45,751 bases of DNA from the NCBI GenBank assembly GCA_049999725.1, contig JBNGIS010005724.1, forward strand, positions 1-45,751, written 5' to 3'. A model generated the notes under the pieces. That model worked only from the letters and a program-made list of their open reading frames with translations. It was not told the origin of the DNA and ran no database searches. Shown one piece after another: positions 1-10,204 of this stretch (positions are counted from its first letter, which is position 1; every line of letters starts with the position of its first letter). Source of the stretch: Haplomitrium mnioides (taxonomy: Eukaryota > Marchantiophyta > Haplomitriopsida > Calobryales). A program made the translations under genes and the position numbers.

Positions 1-20
1 ATCCTCGGTTGTAGAAGTGT

Positions 21-372
21 GAACCCTATGCACGCCTAGACTTTGATTTGCAAGCGAAACGTACAACATACAAAAACTCTTCTACAGAACGTAAAACCTA
101 GCTTCTTGTTAGTATTTGTTGTGGAATGTTGAGATGGTGAGTTCAGATTCCTATGCACGCATAGACTTTGGGGTGGAGTGTTCAGATGGTGAGTTCGGAT
201 TCCTAGGCACGCCTAGACTTTCGGTGGAGTGTTGAGTTGGTGAGTTCGGATTCCTATGTATGCATAGACTTTGGGGTAGAGTGTTCACTTTTTGAGCTTA
301 GATTCCTAAGCGCGTCTAGACTTTGGAGTGGAGTGTTCACATGTTGAGCTTAGATTCCTATGCGTGCATAGA
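21..372. repeat. Tandem array of about 52-bp units with palindromic cores (E0)
   Basis: Five regularly spaced units have cores starting at 150, 202, 253, 305 and 357, plus an outlying core at 25. Each unit reads roughly GAGTTCGGATTC, then the core, then GACTTTGGGGTGGAGTG. Cores include CCTATGCACGCATAG (150-164), CCTAGGCACGCCTAG (202-216) and CCTATGCGTGCATAG (357-371). The first two differ by paired changes in the two arms that keep the inverted symmetry. The centre is always alternating purine/pyrimidine. Confidence 0.85.
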
Positions 373-1232
373 CTTTGGGGTGGAAGTCCACACCTTTCAA
401 AAGTTCTACTTCTCATGCATAACCTTTAAGCTTCTTCATACAAAGACTACCGATTACAACTTTGTTTGCACACAAGTCATAGACTCTTTTGTAGATCTTG
501 ATACCTTTGTTTGGTTGAATCAAGTCTAAAACTTGGACATGTTTCTTGTTTTCAATCTTAATTCAATCTCTTTAGCTACTGACTTTTTGATTCTGAACTA
601 TGATACGTTTCTGTATATGCTTCGTTGAATTATGAAATATTTTTAATTGCTGGAACCATTTTAAAAGCCTACGTTCACTTTTGATTGCATAGATTTTCAA
701 CTTAAACTGAAAGCTTTTTTTTTTAATGTTTAAAATAAAGCTCCTAAATCCATGCAATGTTTCGTTTTTTTTTTGTTTTTGTGTTTACCATTGCAAACTC
801 ATTTCCTTGACTTCTAGTCCTCTTAGGCTTTTTCTTTGTATTTTGTAATATTTTTCCAACAAAAAAGTTTGAAAGAGCACCATGTCTACGCGCCTAAAGT
901 TTGTGCAATAAAACATATTTCAAAATAGTTTCTTGTAACGTGTATTTAAACTTTGGGCTTAGAATTGTAATCAATGATAAATGTAATTTTTTGATGAAAA
1001 CTTGCCATAATTTGTATGCTTGTAAACAAATTGGAGTTTTCCAATATTTTCATAAAAACTAGTAATATTGATTGATTTTGCATAACAAAATTGACCTTCG
1101 CTCTATCACGCTTGTTGAAACGACCAAAAACAAATCCAAAAAACTCATATATTTTTTGTTTTTAAAAGTTAACCTCGTTTTTAATGTTTTTTTATATGAA
1201 AAATCACAATTTTTCCCAAAAAAATAAAAAGT
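373..1232. other. AT-rich subterminal spacer of E0; no convincing gene
   Basis: The stretch is AT-rich non-coding-looking DNA shared with E1 (23750-24590, inverted). A 62-codon reading frame on the plus strand (347-529) is also open in the E1 copy (24449-24637, minus) with similar residues, for example the shared segment TQVIDSFVDL. I do not call it a gene: the two copies are close relatives with few indels, so a shared open frame is expected by chance, and I recognise no domain. Confidence 0.5.
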
Positions 1233-1276
1233 TCCTATTTTGAGTAGCCCGTTCCTGGTTCAAAGTGGCGGCTGTT
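1232..1276 (+). repeat. Right TIR of E0
   Basis: Reading inwards (reverse complement) this is AACAGCCGCCACTTTGAACC followed by AGGAACGGGCTACTCAAAAT. It matches the TIRs of E1 and E2, including the two-fold occurrence of a C-G-C/G-C-T-A-C-T-like word about 20 bp apart. Confidence 0.7.
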
Positions 1277-1529
1277 AAGTGTGGATCAATGACAAAATGT
1301 CACAAATGAAGGACATGGAGTATAAAGTTCGAAGAGAAGAGTGCTACAGTTTTTTAAAACCAGAATCGGAAGAGAAAAAGGCTTGTGAGGAACCGCGCTG
1401 TTGCAATGAACACTTTGAATCAATCGGTGAAGGAGGAGATGTGTCAAAAAGAAAGGATCGCCCTGTGATGAATACTCTAATGTGAGAAAATGATCTAAGG
1501 TGAAGCCCTTGCAAAAGATGAATGTGTTA

Positions 1530-1775
1530 AGCTGAAGGGAGGCAGCCCGTGAAGGTTCCAAAGAGTCTGAAAGGAGGCAGCCCACGAAGGTTCCGAAGAG
1601 TCCAAAGAGTTGAAGGGAGGTAGCCCGCGAAGGTTCCAAAGAGTCTAAAGAGTTTGAAGGGAGGCAGCTTGCAAAGGTTCCGAAGAGTCTGAAGAGTCTG
1701 AAGGGAGGCACCCCACGAAGGTTTTGAAGAGTCCGAAGGGAGGCAGTTCGTGATGTTCCGAAGAGGCGGATTGGG
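1530..1775. repeat. Purine-rich tandem repeat, 35/44-bp units
   Basis: Six degenerate copies start with GAAGGGAGGCAGCCC and run through GAAGGTTCCGAAGAGTC. Units are about 35 bp, or about 44 bp when a 9-bp extension (AAAGAGTTT-like) is present. Both strands stay mostly open across it, which explains a spurious long minus-strand frame. Confidence 0.75.
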
Positions 1776-2249
1776 AAATCGCCTCCGGTTGGAAATGAAT
1801 CAAGGATAAGCAATGAGGGCCGAAAGGATGACTTGGTGCTGATTTGTATCAAGGGAATGTTGGAGGTGAAGAATAGCAAATGGAGGGAGTTTATTGGGGA
1901 AGATGAGTGGTTGAAGCGGCAATTTGTTGAGGATTTGGCGCTTATTGCATGAAGGCATCAAGCGATCCTGAAAGTTCAAATTCGACAAGGCTGCGGGCGA
2001 TTCTAAAAGTTTGAGATAGATCATTGAGAAAATTTGAATGGAAGTTTATGACTTAGTGAAATACAGAGTTAGTCTATAAGAACTATTGGGAGTTATAGTT
2101 CTAATGTCAAGAAGAAGTAAGAGTTAACTTTGTTCTTGGACTGGGAAGATAGATTGAAGATATCCATTTACAGAGTATGATCCAGAGAGCTCTAGGCCAT
2201 ATCAAGAAATAGAGGAGACACGTGTTTTCAAGAGGGGTGGTGAATAAAC

Positions 2250-2530
2250 ATTACCTGTAGTATGTTAGATAGAGTAGTGTAGTTAGAAATATGTGATTAG
2301 ATAGGTTAGCATTAGTAGTAGTTACAGAAGTTGGTTTTTATTACTAGTAGTAGTTAGATTACCATAGTTAGTTTGTTAGTTTAGTTGTTAGACAGGGTTA
2401 GTTGCGAGGAGGCATAAGTCCAGCATGCTGGCCTTACTTCCTCGGGGATGAACACTTTATTATTCTCTTCATTTTATAAAGTTTTTATTTTTCTCTTGAA
2501 GAGCCCCTTGTTTTTGAGTGCTAATGGCAA
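2250..2530 (+). mobile_element. Possible degenerate retrotransposon LTR-like stretch
   Basis: The sequence from TGTAGTATGTTAGATAG through repeated GTTAGTTTAGTTGTTAG words to GGGGATGAACACTTTATTATTC looks like the U3/R part of a plant LTR, and the preceding GGTGGTGAATAAACATTACC resembles the end of a pol frame. No second copy, target duplication or primer site was seen, so this is a weak call. Confidence 0.25.
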
Positions 2531-3079
2531 CTGCATTTGAAGGCATGTGATGTGATAAGAGTTGGAATGTGATTGCAAATGAAGAATCAACGAGCTCTCC
2601 AATGATCAGTAGTAGGAAGCAAAACGAGTGTTGGGAAGGACATGCTAGGGGAGTACTTGGGTGTATTCCTTATAACGCTTTTATTGTTTCTTTGATTTCT
2701 GAATTGCTTGGTGGATTAGTGTAAGAGTGTGTAGCAGCAAAGAGTGTGAAGGAAAAGTGGAGGCTGTACTTGGATTTCATATGCTAATCTATGTGTGAAG
2801 GCATTCTTTTTCTTGAACTTAAAGGCTGTTGGTCGCTACATATGAGAGAGTAATTAGGCTGCTTCTAAAATGCTCCATTAGATTCCAGAGTTAGTAAGTA
2901 ACAACGAGTAATACGCATGGGCCTGTTGGTCGTTGTAGAAGCTAAGTGGGAAAGGAAAGGTAAAGTAATCTAGACCACGTCCAGGAAGGACTAGTCTAGG
3001 AGGTTTTTGGGTTCAGTTCTCCTCTAAAAACTGAAAGTTGCAGAAAATCATAAAGACAACACAGAAATGCCCTACTCCA

Positions 3080-4255
3080 TGTGGGTTTGATGCATATTCA
3101 ACGTGCTTTGATTTGGAATACTCCAAAGAGGGCTGCAAAAACTGCTCCCACACATAAACCTAAAACATCCACCATCACATGGAATTCTTTAGACCAATTT
3201 GGGGGTGCTAGGATCGAGGCATTGGCCAATCACCTTTTCAGTTTGTTAAAACTTGATTTCCTTGGCTCAAAATTGCTATCCTTCTTCACCAACTCGGTTA
3301 GGTGGTAGGCTATCAAGGCAAATTTGGGGATGAACCTCCGATAGTAGCCCACATAGCCCATGAATCCCTACCCCTCCACCAAACACGTCGAAAATGCCAC
3401 ACCCAGCCATAATGCAACCTTTTCTTGGTCCACCGCGATTCCTTGGCTGGAGGCTTTATACCCCAGTAATATCCCTTTGTTCACTGCAAAGAAGCATTTC
3501 CCATGGTGCAGCTGCAACCTTGTTTCCTTGCAACGCTAAAATGTGAGCCATACATGCTCCTCATGATCTTTCACCTTACTATACACCACGAAGTTGTCGA
3601 TGAAGATCTCAAAGAACTTTCTTAGGTAATCATGAAATGTATTCATCATTAATCTCTGGAATGTACCAGTTGCATTAAAGAGACCAAACGGCATCCTCCG
3701 AAATGCAAACACTCCTCACTCTGTTGTAAAAGTAGTTTTCAGTTGGTCTTCCTCTCGTATCCACACCTAATTGTAACCTGAGTACCCGTCCATGAAACTG
3801 TACACCTCCTAGCCTGCCACAAGGTCTAGCACGCCATCAATGAAGGGTAGAGGGTAGTGGTCCTTCTTTGTGGCTACATTCAGCTTGCGGAAATTTTGGC
3901 AGACCCGTATGTTCAGCTTCTCGTCCAATCCTACCTTCTTTGGCACCACCACCAAAGGGGACACCCATTTGCTGTTCTGAGCAGGGTATTAGAATCCTGC
4001 ATCCAGGAGCTTATCCACCTCCTCCTTACCCAGCAAAGAGAAGCATAGATTCATTTGATATTGTCGCTACCTCACAGGGGTCGCGTTGGCTTCCAAATCG
4101 ATTCGATGCTCTCCTAATTCCTTGGGCACGCCCTTCAGGTCTGTATGACTCCATGCAAATATGTCATTGTAATTCCCCAAGGTCTTCATAAAATCTCTCT
4201 TAATACCCCTATTCAGGGCAAAGCCAAGCTGGAATGTCCTCTAGTTGAAAACCGT
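3080..4255 (-). pseudogene. Gypsy reverse transcriptase / RNase H fragment
   Basis: There is no long open frame, but conceptual minus-strand reading gives the full RT order: KELGEHRIDLEANATPVRQR (near 4100), VSPLVVVPKKVG (near 3960), KKDHYPLPFIDGVLD (near 3840), FRRMPFGLFNATGTFQRLM (near 3690) and FIDNFVVYSKVKDHEEH (near 3590), where the catalytic FxDD is changed to F-I-D-N. It ends with GYVGYYRRFIPKFA (near 3350) and the RNase H start at about 3200-3080. At least four in-frame stops are present. The second catalytic Asp is lost, so it is inactive even apart from the stops. Confidence 0.8.
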
Positions 4256-4558
4256 TATTTATCGATATTGCTCCGCCCGTATGACCTCCACTTTGTTCCT
4301 GTTAGTGGAATCACAATCTAACTCCAATTGGGTAAGCCTGAAACCACCTGTAGCAGGCTTCTTGTCAGGCTTTCTTTCCCCATCTTGGAGATCAGCCCCC
4401 GCTGGAATGATGGATATAGCTGACTCTCCTTTTTGATCGGTTTTAGGGCTTGAAGTGGATGCTTTTGACACCCCTTTTTGGTTAGGTCCAGGGCTGAGGA
4501 TAAACACTCCTAACCATCCTTCCTCTGTTTCCCCAACCTATAATAGAGAGGTCTCCAA

Positions 4559-6066
4559 CTAATTTACTCTCATTTCAGTTTCACCGACAAAATCTGCCTC
4601 AGTTATGTCGCTCACCAATTTCAGCCAATAAGTGTCATCGTCCTCTGACTCCTCTTCCACCGACCACTTAGTGTCATACTCCTTATCTTCTGTAGTCTCC
4701 CCCTCATGTGGGACAAGTCCATAATGAACCACGGTCTTAGATGGCCCGAACACTAATGTAGAGTCCCCCCAATTGTGCATCACTTTGGCACCATACAGCT
4801 AGAGCTTCTCGATTAACACAAGGTATGGGGAAATTCTGGTTGGCCTCATAACTAGGTAGTTCAAGGCAAACTCCTTCCCTCCAATCCAGGTTGGAACCTT
4901 CAGCAAGGCTTCCAAAGGCTTAACTCGAGACTCATCAGCCAACCGCATAATTCTTTTGGTTGGCTGGAAAGTCTTGAAGCCAAGACGGTGTGCAGTCTCC
5001 TCCACTATGATGTTCACTCCTGCCCCTCTATCCATAGGCACAAGGGACAAAGTACACCCTGCTATCTAGATGTCTATCTTTGGGGCCCCTTTGTCCTCAC
5101 AGATCATCCTCAAGTCGGCAGCGGTGCCCACCAAGGGAAGCTTCCTTTTCCTCTTAGCGCCTATGAGTAGCTCCCGGAGCTGCCTCTTGTATACATGGCT
5201 GTCCTTGATCAGCAGACCTACTGTCGCGGTGACCGAGCAATCCCTTACATCCCTTTGGATGCTGTAAAGTACGAGAGTGCTGGTCGGTTCCCTTGGTGGT
5301 TGGGCTGCTTGGTCTTGTTTGGCATGCCCCTCGGCTGTATTTCGCATATTGATCTCCCACAAGGTCTTATCTACCACTTGCTGAGCTTCAGCTACCTCCA
5401 AGGCCTCCAACTGCCTCTTCACTTCCTCCTCTTGCTTGGGGTAGAATAACTTGGGGTGCTCCCTCTTGTAGTCCGAGTCCTCCTCGCTAGGAAGCACGTT
5501 AGCGGTACTCTCTTTTTTTACTTGCTTGACTTTCCTTCTCTCCTTGGTTTTGGCTGCTGCCCTTGTGGCCACTCGGTAGCAGTTCTCTATCGTCATCTCC
5601 ACCCCTAGAAATTCTACCCTATGTTCCCATGTAGTGGTCACCCGATTGATCACTGCCAGTGGTGGTGCTTGCTGGACCGGATTGGGAGGCAACTCTTGCC
5701 TTTTGGTGTGGGGGTAATTATTGGCCAGGTGCCCTTCCTTCTTGCAATTGGTACATAACAGGGCTGGCATGTCATACCCTTGCTTTCTGGGCTCGAAACA
5801 GTTAGGGGAAATGTGATCTAGCTGCCCACAATTCTAGCAAACCATCACCCTAGTCCGGTTCAGACCTGGCCCTGCCCCTTTTGGTCTTGCTTGCTCCCAT
5901 GGAGCTGATTGGCCCAAGCACTAGATTGGTTGGTCTGCCTGTCATCGTTCGGGGTTGGTTGACCACCTAGTATACAAGCTCGGGTGGCTCCTATTGCACG
6001 TACTCCACCTCCTCCCGGTACCACTCTAGTGATTCCTCCCTTTGTAATGAATAGGAGCCTATCCAT
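4559..6066 (-). pseudogene. Gypsy nucleocapsid and protease segment
   Basis: The frame at 5770-5066 begins with a zinc knuckle CTNCKKEGHLANNYP in which the last cysteine is replaced by Tyr (C-X2-C-X4-H-X4-Y). A long charged linker (KTKERRKVKQVKKES) follows. The next frame (5050-4799) starts LVPMDRGAGVNII, the position of the aspartic-protease active site, with Asp kept but S/T-G altered to R-G. It continues to an acidic tail (4783-4559, EEESEDDDTYW). These are separated by stops. The role in the intact element was RNA binding and polyprotein processing. Confidence 0.7.
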
Positions 6067-6459
6067 GGGGCATTCTTGTGGGGAATGCCCATAACTTCTA
6101 CACTTTACTCACCATACATGAGCTCTTCGTGACAGCAATTTCTTGCCCTTCAGCTTCATGCCTGCAAAGTGGATTGTCATGGCATCCAATTTTGCATTAA
6201 TTTCCTCTATGGGGCCTTTCAACCCCCTCCTCTTGCAGGTTTCTGCCCCAACACCTCTATCATAGGTTTTGTGGGGCTTTTTCTCCCAAGACTTTTTGTG
6301 TTTCTCATGTTTTCTACCCTTGTTCTCTTTGGCCTCTTTTTTCTTCTTGCTCCCTCTTTTCTTCTGCCTTTTATGAGACTTTTCATCCTCTAACCTTTCT
6401 GGGCTACTCTCACTCTTAGATTTTGATTCTGAAGAGGAGCTAGTATTAGAGCTATACTT

Positions 6460-7067
6460 CTAGCTAGAACTCTCCGACTCTTCCCTCCTCTTTGTCCTTC
6501 TCTTCAAGCTTGGCACCTTAGCTTTGACATAGAATTGGGCTTCTTCCACTGCTTGCTCAAGGCATGTAGGCTTGGATCTCCTCACCCAAGCCCCTAAACT
6601 CCTAGGCAAGACCAAAATTAACCAAGAGGTGAGCATTCCATCCGATGTTAGGGGTGTGATCTTCCTGGCTATTCGTTGGAGTCGCTGCAGAAATTTCCGT
6701 ACAGATTTGGTCTTCTTCATTTCCATTTGGCCGATCTTGATCAGGGCCTCTGACTCACCTCCTACCTTCCTGAATTCCTCCAGGAAGGATGTCTTGAGGT
6801 GTCTCAACCCCTCTTGGTAGCCTCCGGCAAAGTATGGTACCAAGGACCAACCTCTCCATTTAGCACTCCAAGGAGAATAGTTTCTTTAATCAGGTTCTCC
6901 CCATTAGCATAAGCCGTGCCTTCAAAATCATTCAGCCACTCATCCAGGTCTTCTCTAGTGGACCTCTTGAATGTTTTGTATCTCAACCAAAACCTCTGCG
7001 TTACATGGCCTATAAGCGGTTGTTGGGCTACATGCCTTATATTGGCAATATGGGTCTTGGGTTGCAT
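6460..7067 (-). pseudogene. Gypsy gag (capsid) fragment
   Basis: Two overlapping minus-strand frames (7067-6804 and 6843-6460) together give a retrotransposon gag. Visible pieces are YKTFKRSTREDLDEWLNDF, then WYHTLPEA, LKTSFLEEFRKVG and FLQRLQRIARKITPL, which fit the Retrotrans_gag pattern (W-F at the hinge, then the F-R-x-Y/F-L module). A frameshift lies near 6840-6804. The C-terminal tail is basic/serine-rich (KRRTKRREESESSS), as is usual before the nucleocapsid. It would have encoded the coat protein that packages the element RNA. Confidence 0.8.
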
Positions 7068-7185
7068 GGAATAGGAAGCTCTAACTGACGTTCCAAGGCT
7101 TCATCCACTTCTAAGGGAGATCCCTCCTTTATCAAGACAGCGTAACCTCCTTGGCTGATCTCCTTCCACTTCTGGTGCTAAGCTG

Positions 7186-7495
7186 CTCCCAGAATTCCAG
7201 AAATCTCTTCCAACTAAAATTTTGTGAGCCCTCTTTGTTTGATCTTCCTGTACCTCTCGATCGCTTCCAACCTGCATCCTGATTGTTCACTCAATCCCCC
7301 TCGCATGCAGATTATTTTCCTTTCAATCAACTCCCAGAATTCTAGAAATCTCTTCCAACTCAAATTTTGTGAGCCCTCTTTGTTTGATCTTCATGTACCT
7401 CTCATTCGCTTCCAACCTGCATCCTAATTGTTCGCTCAATCCCCCTGATCGTTCAATCCCCCTCGCATACAGATTATTTTCCTTTCAATCAATGA
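7186..7495. repeat. Tandem duplication, period about 145 bp
   Basis: Two adjacent copies start at CTCCCAGAATTC (7186 and 7331). They share the stretches AAATCTCTTCCAACT, TTTTGTGAGCCCTCTTTG and CAGATTATTTTCCTTTCAAT. The second copy has an extra about 17-bp piece that repeats GTTCAATCCCCCT. No gene is seen inside. It lies between the gypsy gag and the BSL fragment. Confidence 0.8.
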
Positions 7496-7540
7496 TGCTA
7501 GAGGTAGCTAGTTAAAGAGGGAGTTAATCCGCTGCCATGC

Positions 7541-8900
7541 CTAAATATCGTCCGTTTCACCCATGCACTCAATGCACTCAATGTGAAACCCAAATAACAC
7601 ATTGATACCAACAGCTTCATGATTTCCTTGAATCAACTGAACATTGCCAGAGCAATCGATCTTTAAGGCCAAGAGAAACGTAATTGTCTCCAAATTGTGT
7701 TGTCTCCGATCCACATAATCACCTAGAAAGAGATAATCGATGTATGTTTTGTCACATGTAGTAGATGGAGAGCCATACTCGTCAAAAAGTCGCATGAGAT
7801 CCCCAAACTGCCCATGCAGGTCACCAAATATCTTGACCAGAGCTTCTATCTATAGCACACTAGGTTCACGAGCAAACAATCTTTTTGCAGTGTGACAAAG
7901 TTCTGCAATTTCATTGCTGTCCATGAAAAAATGCCTCTTTACTGGAGGTTTCCAGCCACGTGGCTTCAACAACTGCGATACAACCTTCTTTTGAACACCA
8001 CTTATAGACATTTGCCTGTCCAAAAGCCTCTTGGCAGCATTCGCATAGTCTAGTGTTCCATAACTCACTCGCCATCCTTCATTTTCGAATTAATCAATAG
8101 AGAGTTGTCTCACCAAGCCACCAAAAGCTCCACTGGACTCCGCAGCAACCACAACAGTTCTATGGTGAAGCAGAACTCCCATTGGAGGAGAAAAATGTGC
8201 ACAAATAGGCTTTGAAGACAATGATAGTCCAGAACTTAGCGGCATACTTGGCTTCCACTTTCAGGCAATGAATCTCTGCCCACGTCTAACTTATCCACTT
8301 GTCCACTAGTTTTCCGAGCAGCGAATGCTGCCAATGCTGCAGTTATGGCTTCTGCTTCAGGAGTTGATGCCTCCACTAGTAGCTCAACACCCTTACCCAT
8401 ACGAGGTGTATTCCCAAATGCATTATCTGACTCTATATCCATATTCATACCCTTGTTAATAAGAGCTACCAAAGGGTTTCCCATTGAAACAGAAGCTTCA
8501 AGCAAAATTTCTTTCTGCTGCCCATCTACAAAGCTATCTGAGACCCCATAAATTCCTCCAACACTGCTAGCAGGTTCAAATAACGGCATAAAATTTATAG
8601 CAGAGGTTGTAATATCTGAAACTGAAACATCCTCTGCTACAAGAAGGTCATCCAACAATACACCTCCTCTCAGCCCACCATACATGAAAATGAGATCATC
8701 CACAACTGCTATTGCATGATGGCAACGTCTTGTTAGCTCAACAAATGCCTCACCACCTACTACATCAACACTATACCATCATGTCTGAGGACTAGTAACA
8801 ATCGATTTTCTGTCACACCAAACTCCAGCGGCTGTATCTAAAACTGCAACACTTGATCCATTCTCAACTACTCTTCCCCCCTCGATGGTTGATCTCCCCT
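7541..8900 (-). pseudogene. Intronless fragment of a BSL (BSU1-like) kelch Ser/Thr phosphatase
   Basis: BSL phosphatases are plant PPP-family enzymes with N-terminal kelch repeats, acting in brassinosteroid signalling. Read on the minus strand, the fragment runs from the end of the kelch region (SSVAVLDTAAGVWCDRKS, LIFMYGGLRGGVLLDDLLVA) through the linker (KGVELLVEASTPEAEAI, VRQLSID then stop then FENEG) into the catalytic N-lobe (LLKPRGWKPPVKR, FGDLHGQFGD, YLFLGDYVDRRQHNLET, GNHEA). It stops abruptly after MGETDDI. The metal-binding motifs GDxHG and GNHE are present, but GDYVDRG has become GDYVDRR. One frameshift (between about 8240 and 8070) and at least three in-frame stops disable it. Kelch repeats 1-5 and most of the phosphatase are missing. 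The linker and N-lobe are contiguous with no intron, whereas plant BSL genes are known to be intron-rich, so a retrocopy or retroelement-captured transcript is the likeliest origin. Confidence 0.85.
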
Positions 8901-9480
8901 TGGCACTTCCAGTTGCCCTTTGCAAGAACCCATCCTGCCTCCTCGCGATCTGGCTGCAATTCTCCAGGCTGATCGATCGGCCTCCCTCAGCAATTTCTGT
9001 CAATTCTTTCACGCATCCTCCTTCCTTACCTCTTGGCTGATCAACTAGGCTGATTAATCATCCTCTTTGCTTGCTATCTGGCCCCTGCAAATTCTTCCTT
9101 CCAACTCAATTCAACTGCCTCCCTTGCTTGGTCGATCCACCCTTCATGCCCCTGCATTCAATTTTCCTCATCTTGCTCAATTCCATTTCCTCCAGGTCTA
9201 TGCAATTCATCCCTTCATCGAATTCCTCCTGAGGCTCACTGCAATTTGACTCCTCCTTGCTCGATTTTTGGCATTCGATCCCATGTTCGTTGAGTGATCA
9301 TTCATCACTCCCTCTCCGCATCTTACTCTCGCAATTCAATGCCCTTTTCTCCCTTGTTCCCCCGTCCTTTTTGTTTGAATCCTGCCTCCCTCGAATTCGA
9401 TTGCCTCGCTCGATCCTCATGCACCCCATTTTCCTCTTCGTTTTATCCAATCTGTCCCCGTCTTCCTCCTCGTGGCTATG
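8901..9480. other. Pyrimidine-rich stretch, no recognised gene
   Basis: The stretch is C/T-rich on the plus strand with repeated CTCGATC, TTCCTCC and CAATTC words, reminiscent of 7200-7490. Open frames here are short and unlike any family I know. It may be 5' untranslated or LTR-related sequence of the minus-strand gypsy element that also carries the BSL fragment, but no terminus could be identified. Confidence 0.4.
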
Positions 9481-9690
9481 AGGTAGTGACAGAAAGGAAG
9501 GGGAAGAAAGCTAGAGAGAAAGGGAAGAAGGGGGAAGAGAGCGAAGACAAAAATAGGAAGAAAGAAAGAAGGAAAAGAAGGGAGGAAAAGAAGAGAGGGG
9601 AAGAAGAAAGAGGAGAAGAGAAGAGGGAAAAGGAGAGAAAATAAGAAGAAAAAGGAAAAGGAAAGAAGAGGGAGAAGAAGAAGGAAGAAC
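9480..9690. repeat. Purine (GA)-rich low-complexity tract
   Basis: About 200 bp consists almost only of A and G on the plus strand (GAAGAAAG, GGGAAGAAGAAAG types), ending directly at the copia 5' LTR. Such tracts can form triplexes. The apparent Lys/Arg/Glu-rich frame here is a composition artefact. Confidence 0.85.
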
Positions 9691-9815
9691 TATTATAGGA
9701 CTAGGATGAACCCTATATATAGATAGGGTTATGTACAACATTGAGTGGGATTTTCATCCATGAAGTAAAGTGTGGCGCTGTTTATTGCTGTGTGTGTGTC
9801 TCATATGCTACAACA
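9691..9815 (+). repeat. 5' LTR of the copia element
   Basis: 125 bp running from TATTATAGGACTAG to CTACAACA. The terminal TG is mutated to TA. The stretch CCCTATATATAGATAGGG near the start may act as a TATA-type core promoter. Substitutions relative to the 3' LTR are mostly T for C at CpG sites. Confidence 0.95.
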
Positions 9816-9816
9816 C

Positions 9817-9830
9817 GTTATCAGCACGAA
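9817..9830 (+). promoter_or_regulatory. Primer-binding site (tRNA-Met type, imperfect)
   Basis: GTTATCAGCACGAA starts one base after the LTR. It shares the TATCAG core of the plant initiator-Met primer site (TGGTATCAGAGC), with a variant 3' part commonly seen in plant copia elements. Minus-strand DNA synthesis would start here. Confidence 0.65.
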
Positions 9831-10204
9831 GGACTCTACGAGATTTTTTTTTCATACAGACAGAGACTCACGGCAACGACATTGTAGGCACGACATTAAG
9901 AGCTCCAGCGAATTTCTTTTTGTGAACGCACACTTACGGCCGCCACAACAACCTCTCCATTTTGTTTCTTTTCTCCAACGCGACATTGCTCTACACTCAT
10001 GACATTTCTCCTACTAGCGTTATAATTTCCTCCTCAATCCTCTTTTTTTTCCCTAACCTTGCTAACCCTCACTATTTTTTTTTTCTCTTTGAGGCGATTG
10101 CTCGTGGATGTGAGCATTTCACAATAAGGGTTTATTTTTCCCCTTAACCCCCCTTTTTTTTTTCCTCCCATTTCTTTCCCTCCCCTTCTTTTTTTTTCTT
10201 CCCT

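Larger units (their letters stand above)
1..1276 (+). mobile_element. E0: right end of a TIR element (left part outside window)
   Basis: This block is the near-homologue, in opposite orientation, of the left end of E1 (23700 to about 24925). Both contain, reading inwards from the terminus, a 45-bp terminal sequence, about 850 bp of AT-rich spacer and an array of about 52-bp units with palindromic cores. Matching landmarks include GTGTGAACCCTATGC at 17-31 against the reverse complement near 24895-24912, and the CTTGTTGAAACGACCAAAAA stretch near 1110 against its counterpart near 23850. The element ends at GGCGGCTGTT (1276). The next bases are not satellite, unlike E1 and E2, so this copy sits in a different flank. 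Its other terminus and any coding capacity lie beyond the window. That it is a transposon is inferred from the shared ends of E1 and E2. Confidence 0.6.
1277..3060. other. Region without recognised gene, apart from a tandem repeat and a possible LTR
   Basis: An open frame of 68 codons at 1279-1485 (plus) is rich in charged residues but matches nothing I know. The rest has many stops on both strands. A purine-rich tandem repeat lies at 1530-1775, and 2250-2530 has retrotransposon-LTR character. At 2424-2435 there is a perfect 12-bp palindrome CCAGCATGCTGG in an imperfect longer stem. Confidence 0.4.
3075..7070 (-). mobile_element. Ty3/gypsy retrotransposon internal region, decayed
   Basis: Read on the minus strand, gag (7067 to about 6460), a zinc-knuckle segment (about 5750), an aspartic-protease-like segment (5050-4799), reverse transcriptase (about 4250-3300) and the beginning of RNase H (about 3230-3080) follow in Ty3/gypsy order. 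No integrase is present, and the element is cut off on its 3' side at about 3075. I could not identify its LTRs. Frames are broken by several stops and frameshifts. Confidence 0.85.

Noticed and set aside
323-529. Small conserved protein in the E0/E1 spacer
   Set aside because: The frame is open in both copies, but these are close relatives and neighbouring frames are equally alike; no domain or start context supports a gene.
3857-5449. Several plus-strand frames across the minus-strand gypsy
   Set aside because: They are antisense shadows of the gag-pol reading; the minus strand carries the motifs.
9294-9741. Lys/Arg/Glu-rich and Ser/Phe/Leu-rich frames
   Set aside because: Composition artefact of the GA/CT-rich tract next to the copia LTR.
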